Position numbers and translations under genes: made by a program | The notes under the pieces: model-generated | The model's input: the letters and a program-made list of their open reading frames with translations, nothing else | The model's database searches: none | What the model was told of the DNA's origin: nothing | Shown: positions 45,645 through 55,124 of the stretch, in pieces | Position numbering within the stretch: position 1 is the stretch's first letter | Layout of the letters: each line of letters begins with the position of its first letter | Origin: an uncultured Enterobacteriaceae bacterium | Lineage (GTDB): Bacteria > Pseudomonadota > Gammaproteobacteria > Enterobacterales > Enterobacteriaceae | DNA length: 64,000 nt | NCBI GenBank assembly: GCA_936920625.1 | Contig: CAKZHC010000010.1 | Location: 150,540-214,539, forward strand | Direction: 5' to 3'

Positions 45645-47300
45645 ATGATAGAACAAAATCGTGTTCATATTGTCGTGAGACCACATAATCTATTAGTATT
45701 GCGAGATCAAATTGAGGCCCAAGAAGGGGGGTATGTGCTGTATAGAGTAAAATCCAGATCACAAAAGACAAAATTATGCTGGATGGGTGCTGTATTGTTA
45801 TTTTTAATCAATACCAGTGCCAGCTGGGCCTTCAGTATTGATGATGTGGCAAAACAGGCGAAGAAGTTAGCAGAAAAGGGGTATCAGGCCCCAAAAAGTA
45901 ACCTCTCCTCTCAATTTCGTGAAATGCAATATGCAGATTATCAGCAGATCCAGTTTAAACGAAAAAAAGACTACTGGAACAGACTGAGAACGCCGTTTAG
46001 GATGCAGTTTTACCATCAGGGGATGTATTTTGACACCCCGGTGAAAATTAATGAAGTTACTGCGACGACAGTGAGTGAAATAAAATATTCCACTGACTAT
46101 TTCGATTTTGGTAACACTAAATTTTCTCCTGAATCGCTCAAAAATCTGGGATTTGCCGGGTTCAAAATCCTCTATCCGATTAACAAAAAAAATAAAGAGG
46201 ATGAAATTGCCAGCTTTCTGGGTGCCAGCTATTTTCGCCTGATTGGCAAAGGCCAGGCGTATGGACTTTCGGCCCGAGCCCTTGCTATTGACACTGCATT
46301 ACCCTCTGGTGAAGAATTCCCCCGTTTCCGGGAGTTCTGGATAGAACGCCCAAAGCCACAAGATAAACATCTGGTTATTTACGCGCTGCTGGATTCTCCC
46401 CGTGCCACTGGTGCTTATCGTTTGATGATCACCCCCGGTAAAGACACCACAGTCGATGTTCAGGCTCGTGTTTTTCTGCGTGATCGTGTAGGTAAACTAG
46501 GAATAGCCCCGCTCACGAGTATGTTCCTGTTTGCTCCCAGGCAGCCATCCCCGGTCATTAATTATCGTCCCGCAATGCACGATTCAAATGGCCTGATGAT
46601 CCATGCAGGTAATGGTGAATGGATTTGGCGACCAATCAATAATCCAAAACATCTGTCGGTAAGCTCGTTTACTATCGAGAATCCTAAAGGTTTTGGTCTG
46701 CTACAGCGTGGACGCAGATTTGAAGACTATCAGGATCTGGATGATCGTTATGATCTGCGCCCGAGTGGCTGGATCGAACCCGTTGGTCGCTGGGGTAAAG
46801 GGCATATTGAACTGGTTGAAATTCCGAGTGCAGATGAAACCAATGATAATATCGTTGCATTCTGGGTCCCGGATCAGGCCCCGAGTCCTGGTAAGGAAAT
46901 CCATTTCAGATACCATATCCGATTTACTCGTGATGAGGATAAGCTTCATCCTGTCAGCGTTGCCACAGTGAAGAGCACTTTGAGGTCACGTGGAGATGTT
47001 AAACAGTCTAATCTTATTCGTCAGCCAGATGGCTCCATTGCGTTCGTCATTGATTTTACTGGCAAGGCGATGAGCAAATTGCCGGAGAATACGCCAGTGG
47101 CGCCACAGGTAAGCATAGGCGATAACGGAGAGCTGGTTGCAAGCAATGTACAGTATAATCCGGTCACCAAAGGCTGGCGGCTGACAATACGCCTCCGCGT
47201 TAAGGATAATAAACAACCAACAGAAATCCGCGCGGCTTTGACGAATAAAGAGAAGCTTATGACCGAAACCTGGAGCTATCAGTTGCCTGCCAATGATTAA
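45645..47300 (+). CDS. mdoG: Periplasmic glucan biosynthesis protein OpgG
   Basis: OpgG is the periplasmic protein needed to build beta-1,6-branched periplasmic glucans on the OpgH product. From the mature start AFSIDDVAKQAKKLAEKGY the protein follows E. coli closely (LGASYFRLIGKGQAYGLSAR; AIDTALPSGEEFPRF; GNGEWIWRPINNPK). The signal peptide core is WMGAVLLFLINTSASWA. The frame from ATG 45645 gives 551 residues and about 60 before the mature part, twice the usual. GTG 45735, behind GAAGGGGGG, would give 521 and is closer to E. coli (511). I list the long frame and leave the start open. It overlaps mdoH by 8 bp. Confidence 0.93.
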   Translation: MIEQNRVHIVVRPHNLLVLRDQIEAQEGGYVLYRVKSRSQKTKLCWMGAVLLFLINTSASWAFSIDDVAKQAKKLAEKGYQAPKSNLSSQFREMQYADYQQIQFKRKKDYWNRLRTPFRMQFYHQGMYFDTPVKINEVTATTVSEIKYSTDYFDFGNTKFSPESLKNLGFAGFKILYPINKKNKEDEIASFLGASYFRLIGKGQAYGLSARALAIDTALPSGEEFPRFREFWIERPKPQDKHLVIYALLDSPRATGAYRLMITPGKDTTVDVQARVFLRDRVGKLGIAPLTSMFLFAPRQPSPVINYRPAMHDSNGLMIHAGNGEWIWRPINNPKHLSVSSFTIENPKGFGLLQRGRRFEDYQDLDDRYDLRPSGWIEPVGRWGKGHIELVEIPSADETNDNIVAFWVPDQAPSPGKEIHFRYHIRFTRDEDKLHPVSVATVKSTLRSRGDVKQSNLIRQPDGSIAFVIDFTGKAMSKLPENTPVAPQVSIGDNGELVASNVQYNPVTKGWRLTIRLRVKDNKQPTEIRAALTNKEKLMTETWSYQLPAND

Positions 47301-49851
47301 ATCAATACTCACCTCAGCAGACTATACAGAGGCGCTTCCGGTTGCTGCCCGCGATGCGTTGACTGCTGTTGCCCCTGATGCGCCTGTTAATGAGACATTT
47401 CCAGCTATCCATTCAGCGCTAGCGGATAAATCAGAGAAGATTCAGCCTGATAACGATGTTTCATTGCAATCGGTAAAGCGCCGTGTGGCTGCCACATGGC
47501 CTGATGCTGTTGGCTCCGGGGGGAGCCAGTTTTGTGAAGATGAACTGGGTCGTACTACGCTCCGGGCTGCGCCACCACATAACCGGTTGTCAATGTATCC
47601 TGAGGAGTGGCGTACTAATCCTCTGGCACGATTCTGGGACAGACTGCGTGGGCGCAAAGTTGTTCACCGCTATGCGACTTCTGAGCTGCAAAGGCAGGAA
47701 GATCACTGGCGTCAGACTGGCACTATACGCCGCTACATTTTGTTGATCCTGACGTTGGCCCAGACGGCGGTGGCGACCTGGTATATGAAGACTATTCTTC
47801 CTTATCGCGGTTGGACACTGATTGATCCCGTTGGGATGTGGCATCAGAACTGGCATTACACCTTTCTGCAATTGTTACCCTATCTTTTGCAAACCGGTAT
47901 TCTGGTGCTGTTTGCTATCCTGTTTTGTTGGGTATCTGCCGGTTTCTGGACTGCGCTGATGGGTTTCATCCAATTAATAATAGGCAAAGACCGCTACAGT
48001 ATCTCGTATAAAACGGTTGATAATTCTGTTCTTAACCCGGCGCATCGCACCGCGCTTATCATGCCTATCTGTAACGAGGATGTAGAGCGTGTGTTCGCAG
48101 GTCTGCGTGCTACTTGGGAGTCGGTATTACGTACGGGGGAGTCAGCTAATTTTGATGTTTATATCCTAAGCGATAGTTACGATGCCGATATTGTTATTGC
48201 GGAGCAGAAAGCATGGATGGAACTCATCCGTGATGTAAAGGGGGAGGGGCATATTTTCTACCGCCGTCGTCGTCGTCGGGTGAAGCGGAAAAGCGGCAAT
48301 ATTGACGATTTTTGTCGTCGCTGGGGCAGTCAATATAGCTACATGGTGGTGCTGGATGCAGACAGCGTAATGAGTGGTGAGTGCCTGACCAGCCTTGTAC
48401 GTATGATGGAAGCGCATCCAACAGCTGGGATCATCCAGTCTTCGCCCAAAGCGTCAGGTATGGAGACACTCTATGCTCGTTGTCAGCAATTTGCCACAAG
48501 GGTCTACGGGCCGCTGTTCACTGCCGGGTTACACTTCTGGCAGTTGGGTGAATCTCACTACTGGGGCCACAATGCCATTATCCGGGTGAAGCCATTTATT
48601 GAGCATTGTGCACTGGCTCCATTACCGGGTCAGGGATCTTTTACCGGTTCAATTCTTTCTCATGACTTTGTAGAAGCTGCGTTAATGCGCCGGGCGGGAT
48701 GGGGGGTATGGATTGCCTACGATCTGCCTGGTTCCTATGAAGAGCTGCCCCCAAATCTGCTGGATGAATTAAAACGGGACCGCCGCTGGTGCCATGGCAA
48801 CCTGATGAACTTTCGTTTGTTTCTCGTCAAAGGAATGCATCCGGTACATCGCGCGGTGTTCCTGACTGGTGTCATGTCCTATCTCTCAGCCCCGTTATGG
48901 TTTCTTTTTTTGCTCCTGTCGACTGCCCTGCAGATCGTGCATAAATTAATGGAGCCGCAATATTTTATGCAGCCACGACAGCTCTATCCGGTTTGGACAC
49001 AGTGGCGTCCTGAGCTGGCTATTATGCTGTTTTCCACTACGCTGCTATTGCTATTTTTACCAAAACTGCTCAGTGTCATACTGCTCTGGTTCCGGGGGTC
49101 AAAACCTTTTGGCGGGCCACTACGGCTGTTTTTATCGCTGCTTGTTGAAATGTTATTTTCTGTCTTACTGGCGCCAGTACGTATGCTATTTCATACTATC
49201 TTTGTGGTTAGCGCGTTCCTCGACAAAGAAGTAGTGTGGAACTCACCACAACGGGATGATGGTGCGACGTCGTGGCGCGAAGCCTTCCATCGTCACGGTC
49301 CACAGCAGCTACTCGGACTGATCTGGGCTGTTGGTATGGGGTGGCAGGATCTCAACTTTCTCTGGTGGCTGTCACCTATTGTTTTCTCTCTGATACTATC
49401 TCCATTCGTGTCAGTTATCTCCAGTCGATCTACATTCGGGATTGCAGCTAAACGGCATAAGTTATTTTTGATTCCTGAGGAATATATGCCGCCACAGGAA
49501 CTGGTGGATACCGACCGTTATCTTGAGATGAACCGTAAACGTGCGCTTAAAGGAGGGTTCATTTATGCACTTATTCACCCGTCGTTTAACGCACTCGCCA
49601 GTGCAATGGCCACAGGGCGCCATCGCAAAAGTGATCTTATAGATGAAGCCCGTATGCAAACGGTGGAACAGACGATGGAGCAGTCTCCATACAAGATTAG
49701 CCGTGAACACCGTTTGCTGTTGGTGAGCGATCCTGTCCTGCTGGGCCGTATACATACCAGGTTATGGCGTAATGCCGGGCAGCATCATGTCTGGTTTGAT
49801 TATTACGACAAGATGCGCCAGCTCAACCCGTGTGTGCTCAATTATGCCTGA
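47293..49851 (+). CDS. mdoH: Glucan glucosyltransferase OpgH
   Basis: OpgH is the inner-membrane family-2 glycosyltransferase that polymerises UDP-glucose into linear beta-1,2-glucan and exports it. Length is 852 residues (847 in E. coli). Membrane segments lie near 145-165, 195-235, 520-545, 570-605 and 610-640 by eye. The catalytic elements include VLDADSVMSGE near residue 353 and the RRWCHGNLMNFRLF motif near 497. The start overlaps mdoG, so the two are coupled. Regulation by osmolarity is known for the E. coli operon; nothing here shows it directly. Confidence 0.97.
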   Translation: MIKSILTSADYTEALPVAARDALTAVAPDAPVNETFPAIHSALADKSEKIQPDNDVSLQSVKRRVAATWPDAVGSGGSQFCEDELGRTTLRAAPPHNRLSMYPEEWRTNPLARFWDRLRGRKVVHRYATSELQRQEDHWRQTGTIRRYILLILTLAQTAVATWYMKTILPYRGWTLIDPVGMWHQNWHYTFLQLLPYLLQTGILVLFAILFCWVSAGFWTALMGFIQLIIGKDRYSISYKTVDNSVLNPAHRTALIMPICNEDVERVFAGLRATWESVLRTGESANFDVYILSDSYDADIVIAEQKAWMELIRDVKGEGHIFYRRRRRRVKRKSGNIDDFCRRWGSQYSYMVVLDADSVMSGECLTSLVRMMEAHPTAGIIQSSPKASGMETLYARCQQFATRVYGPLFTAGLHFWQLGESHYWGHNAIIRVKPFIEHCALAPLPGQGSFTGSILSHDFVEAALMRRAGWGVWIAYDLPGSYEELPPNLLDELKRDRRWCHGNLMNFRLFLVKGMHPVHRAVFLTGVMSYLSAPLWFLFLLLSTALQIVHKLMEPQYFMQPRQLYPVWTQWRPELAIMLFSTTLLLLFLPKLLSVILLWFRGSKPFGGPLRLFLSLLVEMLFSVLLAPVRMLFHTIFVVSAFLDKEVVWNSPQRDDGATSWREAFHRHGPQQLLGLIWAVGMGWQDLNFLWWLSPIVFSLILSPFVSVISSRSTFGIAAKRHKLFLIPEEYMPPQELVDTDRYLEMNRKRALKGGFIYALIHPSFNALASAMATGRHRKSDLIDEARMQTVEQTMEQSPYKISREHRLLLVSDPVLLGRIHTRLWRNAGQHHVWFDYYDKMRQLNPCVLNYA

Positions 49852-49881
49852 TAGGCTGTTTTTTAGAATATGCTATCAGGC
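49846..49881. terminator. Hairpin at the mdoH 3' end
   Basis: GCCTGATAG (49846-49854, overlapping the mdoH stop) pairs with CTATCAGGC (49873-49881). The 18-base loop includes six Ts. It could terminate either of the convergent genes mdoH and lpxL. Confidence 0.4.
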
Positions 49882-49912
49882 AACCGATGTATGTAAATCT
49901 CGCTGAAATCTC

Positions 49913-50833
49913 TTAATAGAGAGAAGGCGAGCCGGGGGGACGGGTTTTAAAGCGGCGATGCAGCCACATATATTGCTCAGGTGCCATCTGCACGGCATGT
50001 TCCACAAGTTGATTAATACCGATGGCTGTAACTAGTTCATCGCTGACTGGGATATTCTGTGCATTTGGCATAATGATCAATTCGTAACCCCTGCCATGAG
50101 CCAGCCGGCGTGGGACGAAAGGAATGATCGCGGGATTCGCTGCACGAATCAGCACATAGCTTCCTCGTGTACTTGCCGCATCAGGTACAGCAAAAAAAGG
50201 GGCGAAGATACTGGCTTTAGGTCCGTAGTCGTGATCTGGTGCATACCAGATAATTTCCCCATTTTTTAGCGCCCGAATCATGCCCTTAATATCATCACGG
50301 TTTATCATACTGGCGTTGGAGCGCATGCGCCCCCGCGTCTGTAACCAGTCCAGCAGTGCATTGTTATTCGGGCGGTAAACACCAATACCGGGATTGTGCA
50401 TACCAAAAATACGGGCACCCAGCTCAAGGGTAAGAAAGTGCATTCCTATTAACAGGATGCCCTGGCCATCGGCGCGAGCCTTGTCTATATGCTCGAGTCC
50501 GCTAACGCTGATTATTCGTCGCAGGCGCCAGTCAGGCCAAAACCAGGCCATACCCGTTTCCAGCAGCCCCATGCCAACAGATTGAAAATTCTTTTTTGTC
50601 AGCGCTTCGAGTTCCGCATCTGACATGGCGGGGAAACATAGCTCAAGATTGCGCCGGGCAATTTCCACACGGCGGGACATAAAGGGCATGGCGAGCTTCC
50701 CAAGAGTACACCCCAGGTAGTGAAGCAGTGGGTAGGGGAGTTGCACAACCAGCCAAAGGGCAGCAATACCAAACCACGTCAGCCAGTAGCGAGGGTGCAG
50801 CAAAGCGAGGGAAAATATCGGCAATCGACTCAT
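49913..50833 (-). CDS. lpxL: Lipid A lauroyltransferase LpxL
   Basis: LpxL (HtrB) adds the secondary lauroyl chain to Kdo2-lipid IVA at the inner membrane. The catalytic H-x4-E motif is H132-FLTL-E137, the same numbers as E. coli. One N-terminal membrane anchor lies at about residues 17-40. Length is 306 residues, as in E. coli. yceK, msyB and mdtG, which separate mdoH from lpxL in E. coli, are missing. It diverges from trhO. Together with LpxO it shows that lipid A tailoring is preserved. Confidence 0.96.
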   Translation of the reverse strand: MSRLPIFSLALLHPRYWLTWFGIAALWLVVQLPYPLLHYLGCTLGKLAMPFMSRRVEIARRNLELCFPAMSDAELEALTKKNFQSVGMGLLETGMAWFWPDWRLRRIISVSGLEHIDKARADGQGILLIGMHFLTLELGARIFGMHNPGIGVYRPNNNALLDWLQTRGRMRSNASMINRDDIKGMIRALKNGEIIWYAPDHDYGPKASIFAPFFAVPDAASTRGSYVLIRAANPAIIPFVPRRLAHGRGYELIIMPNAQNIPVSDELVTAIGINQLVEHAVQMAPEQYMWLHRRFKTRPPGSPSLY

Positions 50834-51049
50834 GGTGTCTCATTAGTCATGATGCATAGAAGCATCGGTTGTTGTTGTTTATTCCGGCTATTGTGGCAGT
50901 TTTTTCTGTACGAGAAAATAACTGACTGGCGCTGAATCATCGGCCCACGTTATTGAATGCTCTCTGCACTCCAGCTTTTCCATAATGTTCCCATTGCGCT
51001 ATCATACACGCCTTAAAATTTTTATTACTACTATCAGGAAACGTACACC

Positions 51050-52090
51050 ATGCCAGTGTTACATAATCGCGTGAACAACAATGTGTTAAAAGAACGCCTG
51101 CTTGTGGAAACCGAGCCACGTGTCACAGTCTCTTTTTACAAATATTTTGCCATTGATGATGCCGGGCTCTTTCGTGATGAACTTTATAAGGCGATGAGCG
51201 CGCTTAAAGTATTTGGTCGCGTCTATATTGCCAGTGAGGGAATCAACGCCCAAGTAAGTGTTCCCGAAAAACAATACGATACCATGAAAACCATGCTCTG
51301 GAATTTCCATCCGGCCCTGAATAATCTGCGGATGAATATTGCGCTGGAGGATGATGGTAAATCATTTTGGGTGCTACGCATGAAAGTGCGTAAGCGCATA
51401 GTGGCTGACGGTATCGACGATGATAGTTTTGATGCCAGCCGGGTAGGGAGGTATCTGAATGCGGCGGAGGTCAATGCCATGCTGGATGATCCTGATGTTC
51501 TGTTTGTCGATATGCGTAATCACTATGAATATGAAGTAGGGCATTTTGACAACGCCATAGAGATTCCCGCAGATACTTTTCGCGAACAGTTGCCGATGGC
51601 AGTTGATATATTGAAGGGAAGCGAGAGCAGGAAGATGGTGATGTACTGCACTGGTGGGATCCGTTGTGAGAAAGCTAGCGCCTGGATGCTGCATAATGGT
51701 TTTACCAACGTCAGTCATATTGCCGGAGGTATCATCGAATACACTCGTCGGGCGAGGGAGCAGGGATTACCGGTGCGCTTCAAAGGTAAAAATTTTGTTT
51801 TTGATGAGCGTATGGGAGAGAGTATTTCCGGAGACGTGATTGCTCATTGTCATCAATGTGGCATGTCCTGCGATACGCATGTCAACTGCAAAAATGATGG
51901 TTGTCATCTGCTGTTCATACAGTGCCCGGATTGTGCAGAAAAGTATCACAACTGCTGTAGCCCGTCCTGTATCGGGGAGTCTGCGCTGCCGCCGGAAGAA
52001 CAGCGCGCCCTTCGTGCAGGCCGGGAGAATGGCAAAAAAATCTTCAACAAGTCACGAGGCCGGTTAAAGATGGCTCCATGTGGTGATTAG
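51050..52090 (+). CDS. trhO: tRNA uridine 34 hydroxylase TrhO
   Basis: TrhO (YceA) is a rhodanese-family enzyme that hydroxylates U34 of tRNA with oxygen. Its product is the substrate that CmoB, also in this window, converts to cmo5U. The rhodanese active site is VMYCTGGIRCEKASAWM with Cys200. The C-terminal cysteine-rich segment (CHQCGMSCDTHVNCKNDGCH) is probably a metal site. Length is 346 residues, close to the 350 of E. coli. The stop is TAG. A hairpin follows. Confidence 0.95.
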   Translation: MPVLHNRVNNNVLKERLLVETEPRVTVSFYKYFAIDDAGLFRDELYKAMSALKVFGRVYIASEGINAQVSVPEKQYDTMKTMLWNFHPALNNLRMNIALEDDGKSFWVLRMKVRKRIVADGIDDDSFDASRVGRYLNAAEVNAMLDDPDVLFVDMRNHYEYEVGHFDNAIEIPADTFREQLPMAVDILKGSESRKMVMYCTGGIRCEKASAWMLHNGFTNVSHIAGGIIEYTRRAREQGLPVRFKGKNFVFDERMGESISGDVIAHCHQCGMSCDTHVNCKNDGCHLLFIQCPDCAEKYHNCCSPSCIGESALPPEEQRALRAGRENGKKIFNKSRGRLKMAPCGD

Positions 52091-52114
52091 CAACAAATTC
52101 ACCATGACTGTTTA

Positions 52115-52142
52115 CAAAGCGGCTGATTAAAAAGCCGCTTTG
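52115..52142 (+). terminator. Probable trhO terminator
   Basis: CAAAGCGGCT (52115-52124) pairs with AGCCGCTTTG (52133-52142) across an 8-base loop, 25 bp past the trhO stop. The trailing T-run is short. Confidence 0.55.
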
Positions 52143-52242
52143 TCGTCCACAGACGTTTAGTGAGCCAGTAAAAAACGAGCCGGTTCATTAAATCTTGCCC
52201 GCTCTGACTGCCAGCAGGGCATTTTTGATGATGTGACTGATT

Positions 52243-53139
52243 CTATTCTCTGGTTGCGGAAAATATTGCTTTACCGATGCGGGCAATGGATTCGTTGCTC
52301 TGTGCCATGGTTGCTTGTGTTTGTGTGATATAGACAGAGACAATCAATGGCGGGTGTTTCTTCGGCCAGACGACACTGATAATCGATCTGGATCCATTAT
52401 CGCCTGCACCGGTTTTATCGGCAATTTTCCAGCCTGTAGGCATAACTGAACGCAGCAGTGCATCTGCGACTTTGTCATCCTGCATCCACTGACTTAACTG
52501 CTGACGCGATGCTGGCAGCAATATATCGCCGAGTACCAGTTTATATAATGTTTTACTGACAGCTAAGGGCGTGGTTGTATCGCGCTCATCACCAGGTATT
52601 GCGCTGTTTAGTTCGGGTTCAAAACGGTCAATCCGGCTGATGTTATCGCCGGTTCCGCGTAAAAAATTGGTAAGTCCTGTCGGCCCTCCTGTTTTTTTCA
52701 TAATCAGATTTGCTGCTGTATTATCGCTGTAACGGAGTGCTGCTTCACATAACTGTTTCCAGTTCATTGATAAAGGGGCGAGAAATTTCTCGGTTACAGG
52801 AGAGTATGCTACCAGCTGCGCTTTTGTGAATTGTATGCTTTCTGTCAGCGTTACTTTTTCGTTATCTGCTGCATGTAATAATGCAGCGCACAGCAGAGAT
52901 TTAAACGTGCTATCCAGAGGAAATCGCTCATTGCCACGATAACTCACGCTGGTATTATCCGCTATATAAATTACAGCGACACCAACCCGTGCATTCAGGC
53001 GCTGTTCTTCCTGCCGGGCGGTGGCAGCAAGCTGAGCGTTATTAATTAAGTTATTAATAATATGTGCATTTGCGTTACTTGCGACGGCAATTGCTGTCAG
53101 GGTTAAGCAGGCCAGTTTTACCAAATGATTAACAGACAT
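52243..53139 (-). CDS. Class A beta-lactamase
   Basis: A 298-residue serine beta-lactamase with a signal peptide ending near ASNANA (about residue 25), so it acts in the periplasm. All class A motifs are intact: STFK at 77-80 (Ambler S70-x-x-K), SDN at 138-140, the omega-loop RFEPELN at 172-178 (E166, N170) and KTG at 242-244. The C-terminal YITQTQATMAQSNESIARIG resembles PSE/CARB carbenicillinases by memory, though those have RTG rather than KTG. No LysR-type regulator is adjacent. It lies between trhO and solA, where E. coli has yceI and yceO. It could be a species-specific chromosomal enzyme. The resistance spectrum cannot be read from the sequence. Confidence 0.93.
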   Translation of the reverse strand: MSVNHLVKLACLTLTAIAVASNANAHIINNLINNAQLAATARQEEQRLNARVGVAVIYIADNTSVSYRGNERFPLDSTFKSLLCAALLHAADNEKVTLTESIQFTKAQLVAYSPVTEKFLAPLSMNWKQLCEAALRYSDNTAANLIMKKTGGPTGLTNFLRGTGDNISRIDRFEPELNSAIPGDERDTTTPLAVSKTLYKLVLGDILLPASRQQLSQWMQDDKVADALLRSVMPTGWKIADKTGAGDNGSRSIISVVWPKKHPPLIVSVYITQTQATMAQSNESIARIGKAIFSATRE

Positions 53140-53393
53140 GTTGCTATCTCTGGTGGATTATAAATTGCGGCCAATATATCAGATTGATTATTTGCTATAT
53201 AAGATTAATTAGATTTATGTTTCATTTTTTAACAAACAGATAAGTTAATTTTTAGCCAGCCTCGCAAAAGTGATAATTGAATATAAAGGCCATATGTGGG
53301 GTGGGGACATATAAGCAGAGTTAGGGGCAGGCGTTTCCATGCCATGAAAAGTTGAATTCCAGGGCAAACCGGCCTTGCATGGGGGTGCGATGA

Positions 53394-54509
53394 TTATCGG
53401 AAGCGGGATAGCTTGAAAGACGAAAGATCCCATTTAACCGGTTTATCCTGAGCAAAGTCAGCCGCAATTTCTCCCAGCACACTGGCAAATTTAAATCCAT
53501 GGCCGCTCAGCCCGCTAATTACCAGGCGACGAGGATTATCGGGCAACGTATCGATAATAAAATTTCCATCTGGGGACATATCATAGCTACAGGTTTCACC
53601 GTGCAGGCAGACGCCCACTCCCGGTAATATATGACGTAAAAAGGAAAAAGCTTCATTGCCATCTGTTGCAATGCTGCCAAAAGGGCTGAGTGCTTCCGGG
53701 CCTGAGACAGGCTGACCACCATCATGCCGGCATGCTTTGAGTGCATTATCCTCCGCCGGAAAACCGTAAAACAGACCACCATCGGACATTTTAGCCGTGA
53801 AGGCGGGAAAGTGATTTGCTTCGCTATAGCGTCCATCTGCCTGATACCATGTGAAGACTTTTCTGAGAGGTGAAATGGGCAGAGAGGGCAGTAGGGCATT
53901 AACCTAGGTCCCGGCAGTGATGAGTAGCTTACGCGCCTGAAAAGTGCCTTCTGGTGTTTCAACCTGCTCAATATCACCCCTGCGACCGAGGGCAGTTATA
54001 GGACAGTTAAATAACAGTGCACAGCCAGCGGCTTGCGCCAGTCTGATGTACTGTTTAACTGCCAGCTCTGATTTTAAAAAACCTGCCCGCGGTTCAAACA
54101 GGCCAGTGTAGTCATCTGGAATTGTAAATTGTGGCCAGCGCTGACGGATTTCGCTGCTGGTAAGTTCCTGAATGTCGGGAGCACAGATAGTGGCGCTGCG
54201 TGCTATGTTAGTCATAAAGTCTGACGAGGCAGGACCAAGATTGATAACACCATACCGATGCATCAAACGTTCGCCACTTTGCTGTTCCAGTTGATCCCAG
54301 AGTTGCCGGGCCTTTTGTATCAGCGGAACATAGCTGATGCTTTCGTACAGAGCATGGCGGACCAGACGTGTTTTTCCGTGATGGCTGCCATTATTGTGGG
54401 GAGGATGGCTGGCATCAATCATTAGAACATTAAGCCCGGCCAGCCTGGCATACCAGCCTGCGGCCGCACCAACTGAACCACTTCCCGCAACGATTAGGTC
54501 GTAAATCAT
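53394..54509 (-). pseudogene. solA: N-methyltryptophan oxidase, one in-frame amber at codon 202
   Basis: SolA is a monomeric sarcosine-oxidase-family flavoenzyme that demethylates N-methyltryptophan, with FAD bound covalently to a Cys. The frame starts at MIYDLIVAGSGSVGAAAGWY (dinucleotide-binding fold). It is interrupted once by TAG at 53904-53906, where E. coli has Trp in AGTWV. It then runs in the same frame (VNALLPSLPISPLRKVFTWY) through SGLSGHGFKFASVLGEIAAD to TAA 53394-53396. Total is 371 residues against 372 in E. coli. Everything except that codon looks functional. ATG 54509 fits the E. coli start; the frame is open 48 bp further. Confidence 0.88.
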
Positions 54510-54572
54510 TTGCCATCTGCTCCTTTTTAAAATGATTAACCGGTAAGGGAAAAACAAAAAGTACTAGCGACT

Positions 54573-54596
54573 AAAAAGGCACCAGAAGGTGCCTTA
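54573..54596 (-). terminator. Rho-independent terminator of bssS
   Basis: On the minus strand AAGGCACC-TTCT-GGTGCCTT is followed by a T-run, 17 bp past the bssS stop. This is a textbook stem-loop and U-tract. Confidence 0.8.
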
Positions 54597-54612
54597 GATG
54601 AGTATGATAATA

Positions 54613-54867
54613 CTAATGTTTTTGACAATCGCGTTGCTCGAAATCATGGGCCTCTATTTTGGCAATGCCTGCTTCAAGTATAGAAATGAACTGTCTGGCG
54701 ACGTCAACAGTTAGCCAGTACGTCTGGCCAATTTCTGTCTCGTCTCTTTGAGGATTACTTGATGGCATTGAATGCAGGCGAATCATCATCGCATCATAAC
54801 TATCTACGGTACTTATATCCCAGCCTACGAGGGGGTATGTCTGTATGACGTCTCTTTTGCAATCCAT
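54613..54867 (-). CDS. bssS: Biofilm regulator BssS
   Basis: An 84-residue cytoplasmic protein matching E. coli BssS (YceP) in length and sequence (VGWDISTVDSYDAMMIRLHS; VDVARQFISILEAGIAKIEA). BssS has been linked to biofilm formation, indole and stress signalling in E. coli; the mechanism is unknown. The location beside solA is as in E. coli, while the next gene, dinI, is missing. A terminator follows directly. The stop is TAG. Confidence 0.93.
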   Translation of the reverse strand: MDCKRDVIQTYPLVGWDISTVDSYDAMMIRLHSMPSSNPQRDETEIGQTYWLTVDVARQFISILEAGIAKIEAHDFEQRDCQKH

Positions 54868-55124
54868 GATAAAACCCCTTATAACTTGTGCACGATTATA
54901 GCGAAGTGATGTACGAAGTTTGGCGCGGTTCTCTATCGGCGCTCATTATAGCATCAAATTGTAGAATATGATTATAACAAAATGCACTTCAGGTAATTCT
55001 GATATTTTTCTAAGATAAACAATCAAAAAACAACAAAATCGCGCAGACAGCAACACGGCCGGCTTATTGATATGACTGTTTGCTGTTCGATTTTAAAAAC
55101 GGGTTTCGCCGTAATTCGGGTGAA
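54868..55124. other. Spacer upstream of bssS
   Basis: About 260 bp, presumably the bssS promoter. With the broken small gene that follows it fills the place of dinI. No dinI remnant was recognised. Confidence 0.4.

Noticed and set aside
39378..53906. Genome-wide reassignment of TAG to Trp
   Set aside because: At least ten intact genes in the window, including essential argS, hemA and kdsA, end with TAG at the expected length, and RF1 (prfA) is intact. Only partial suppression remains possible.
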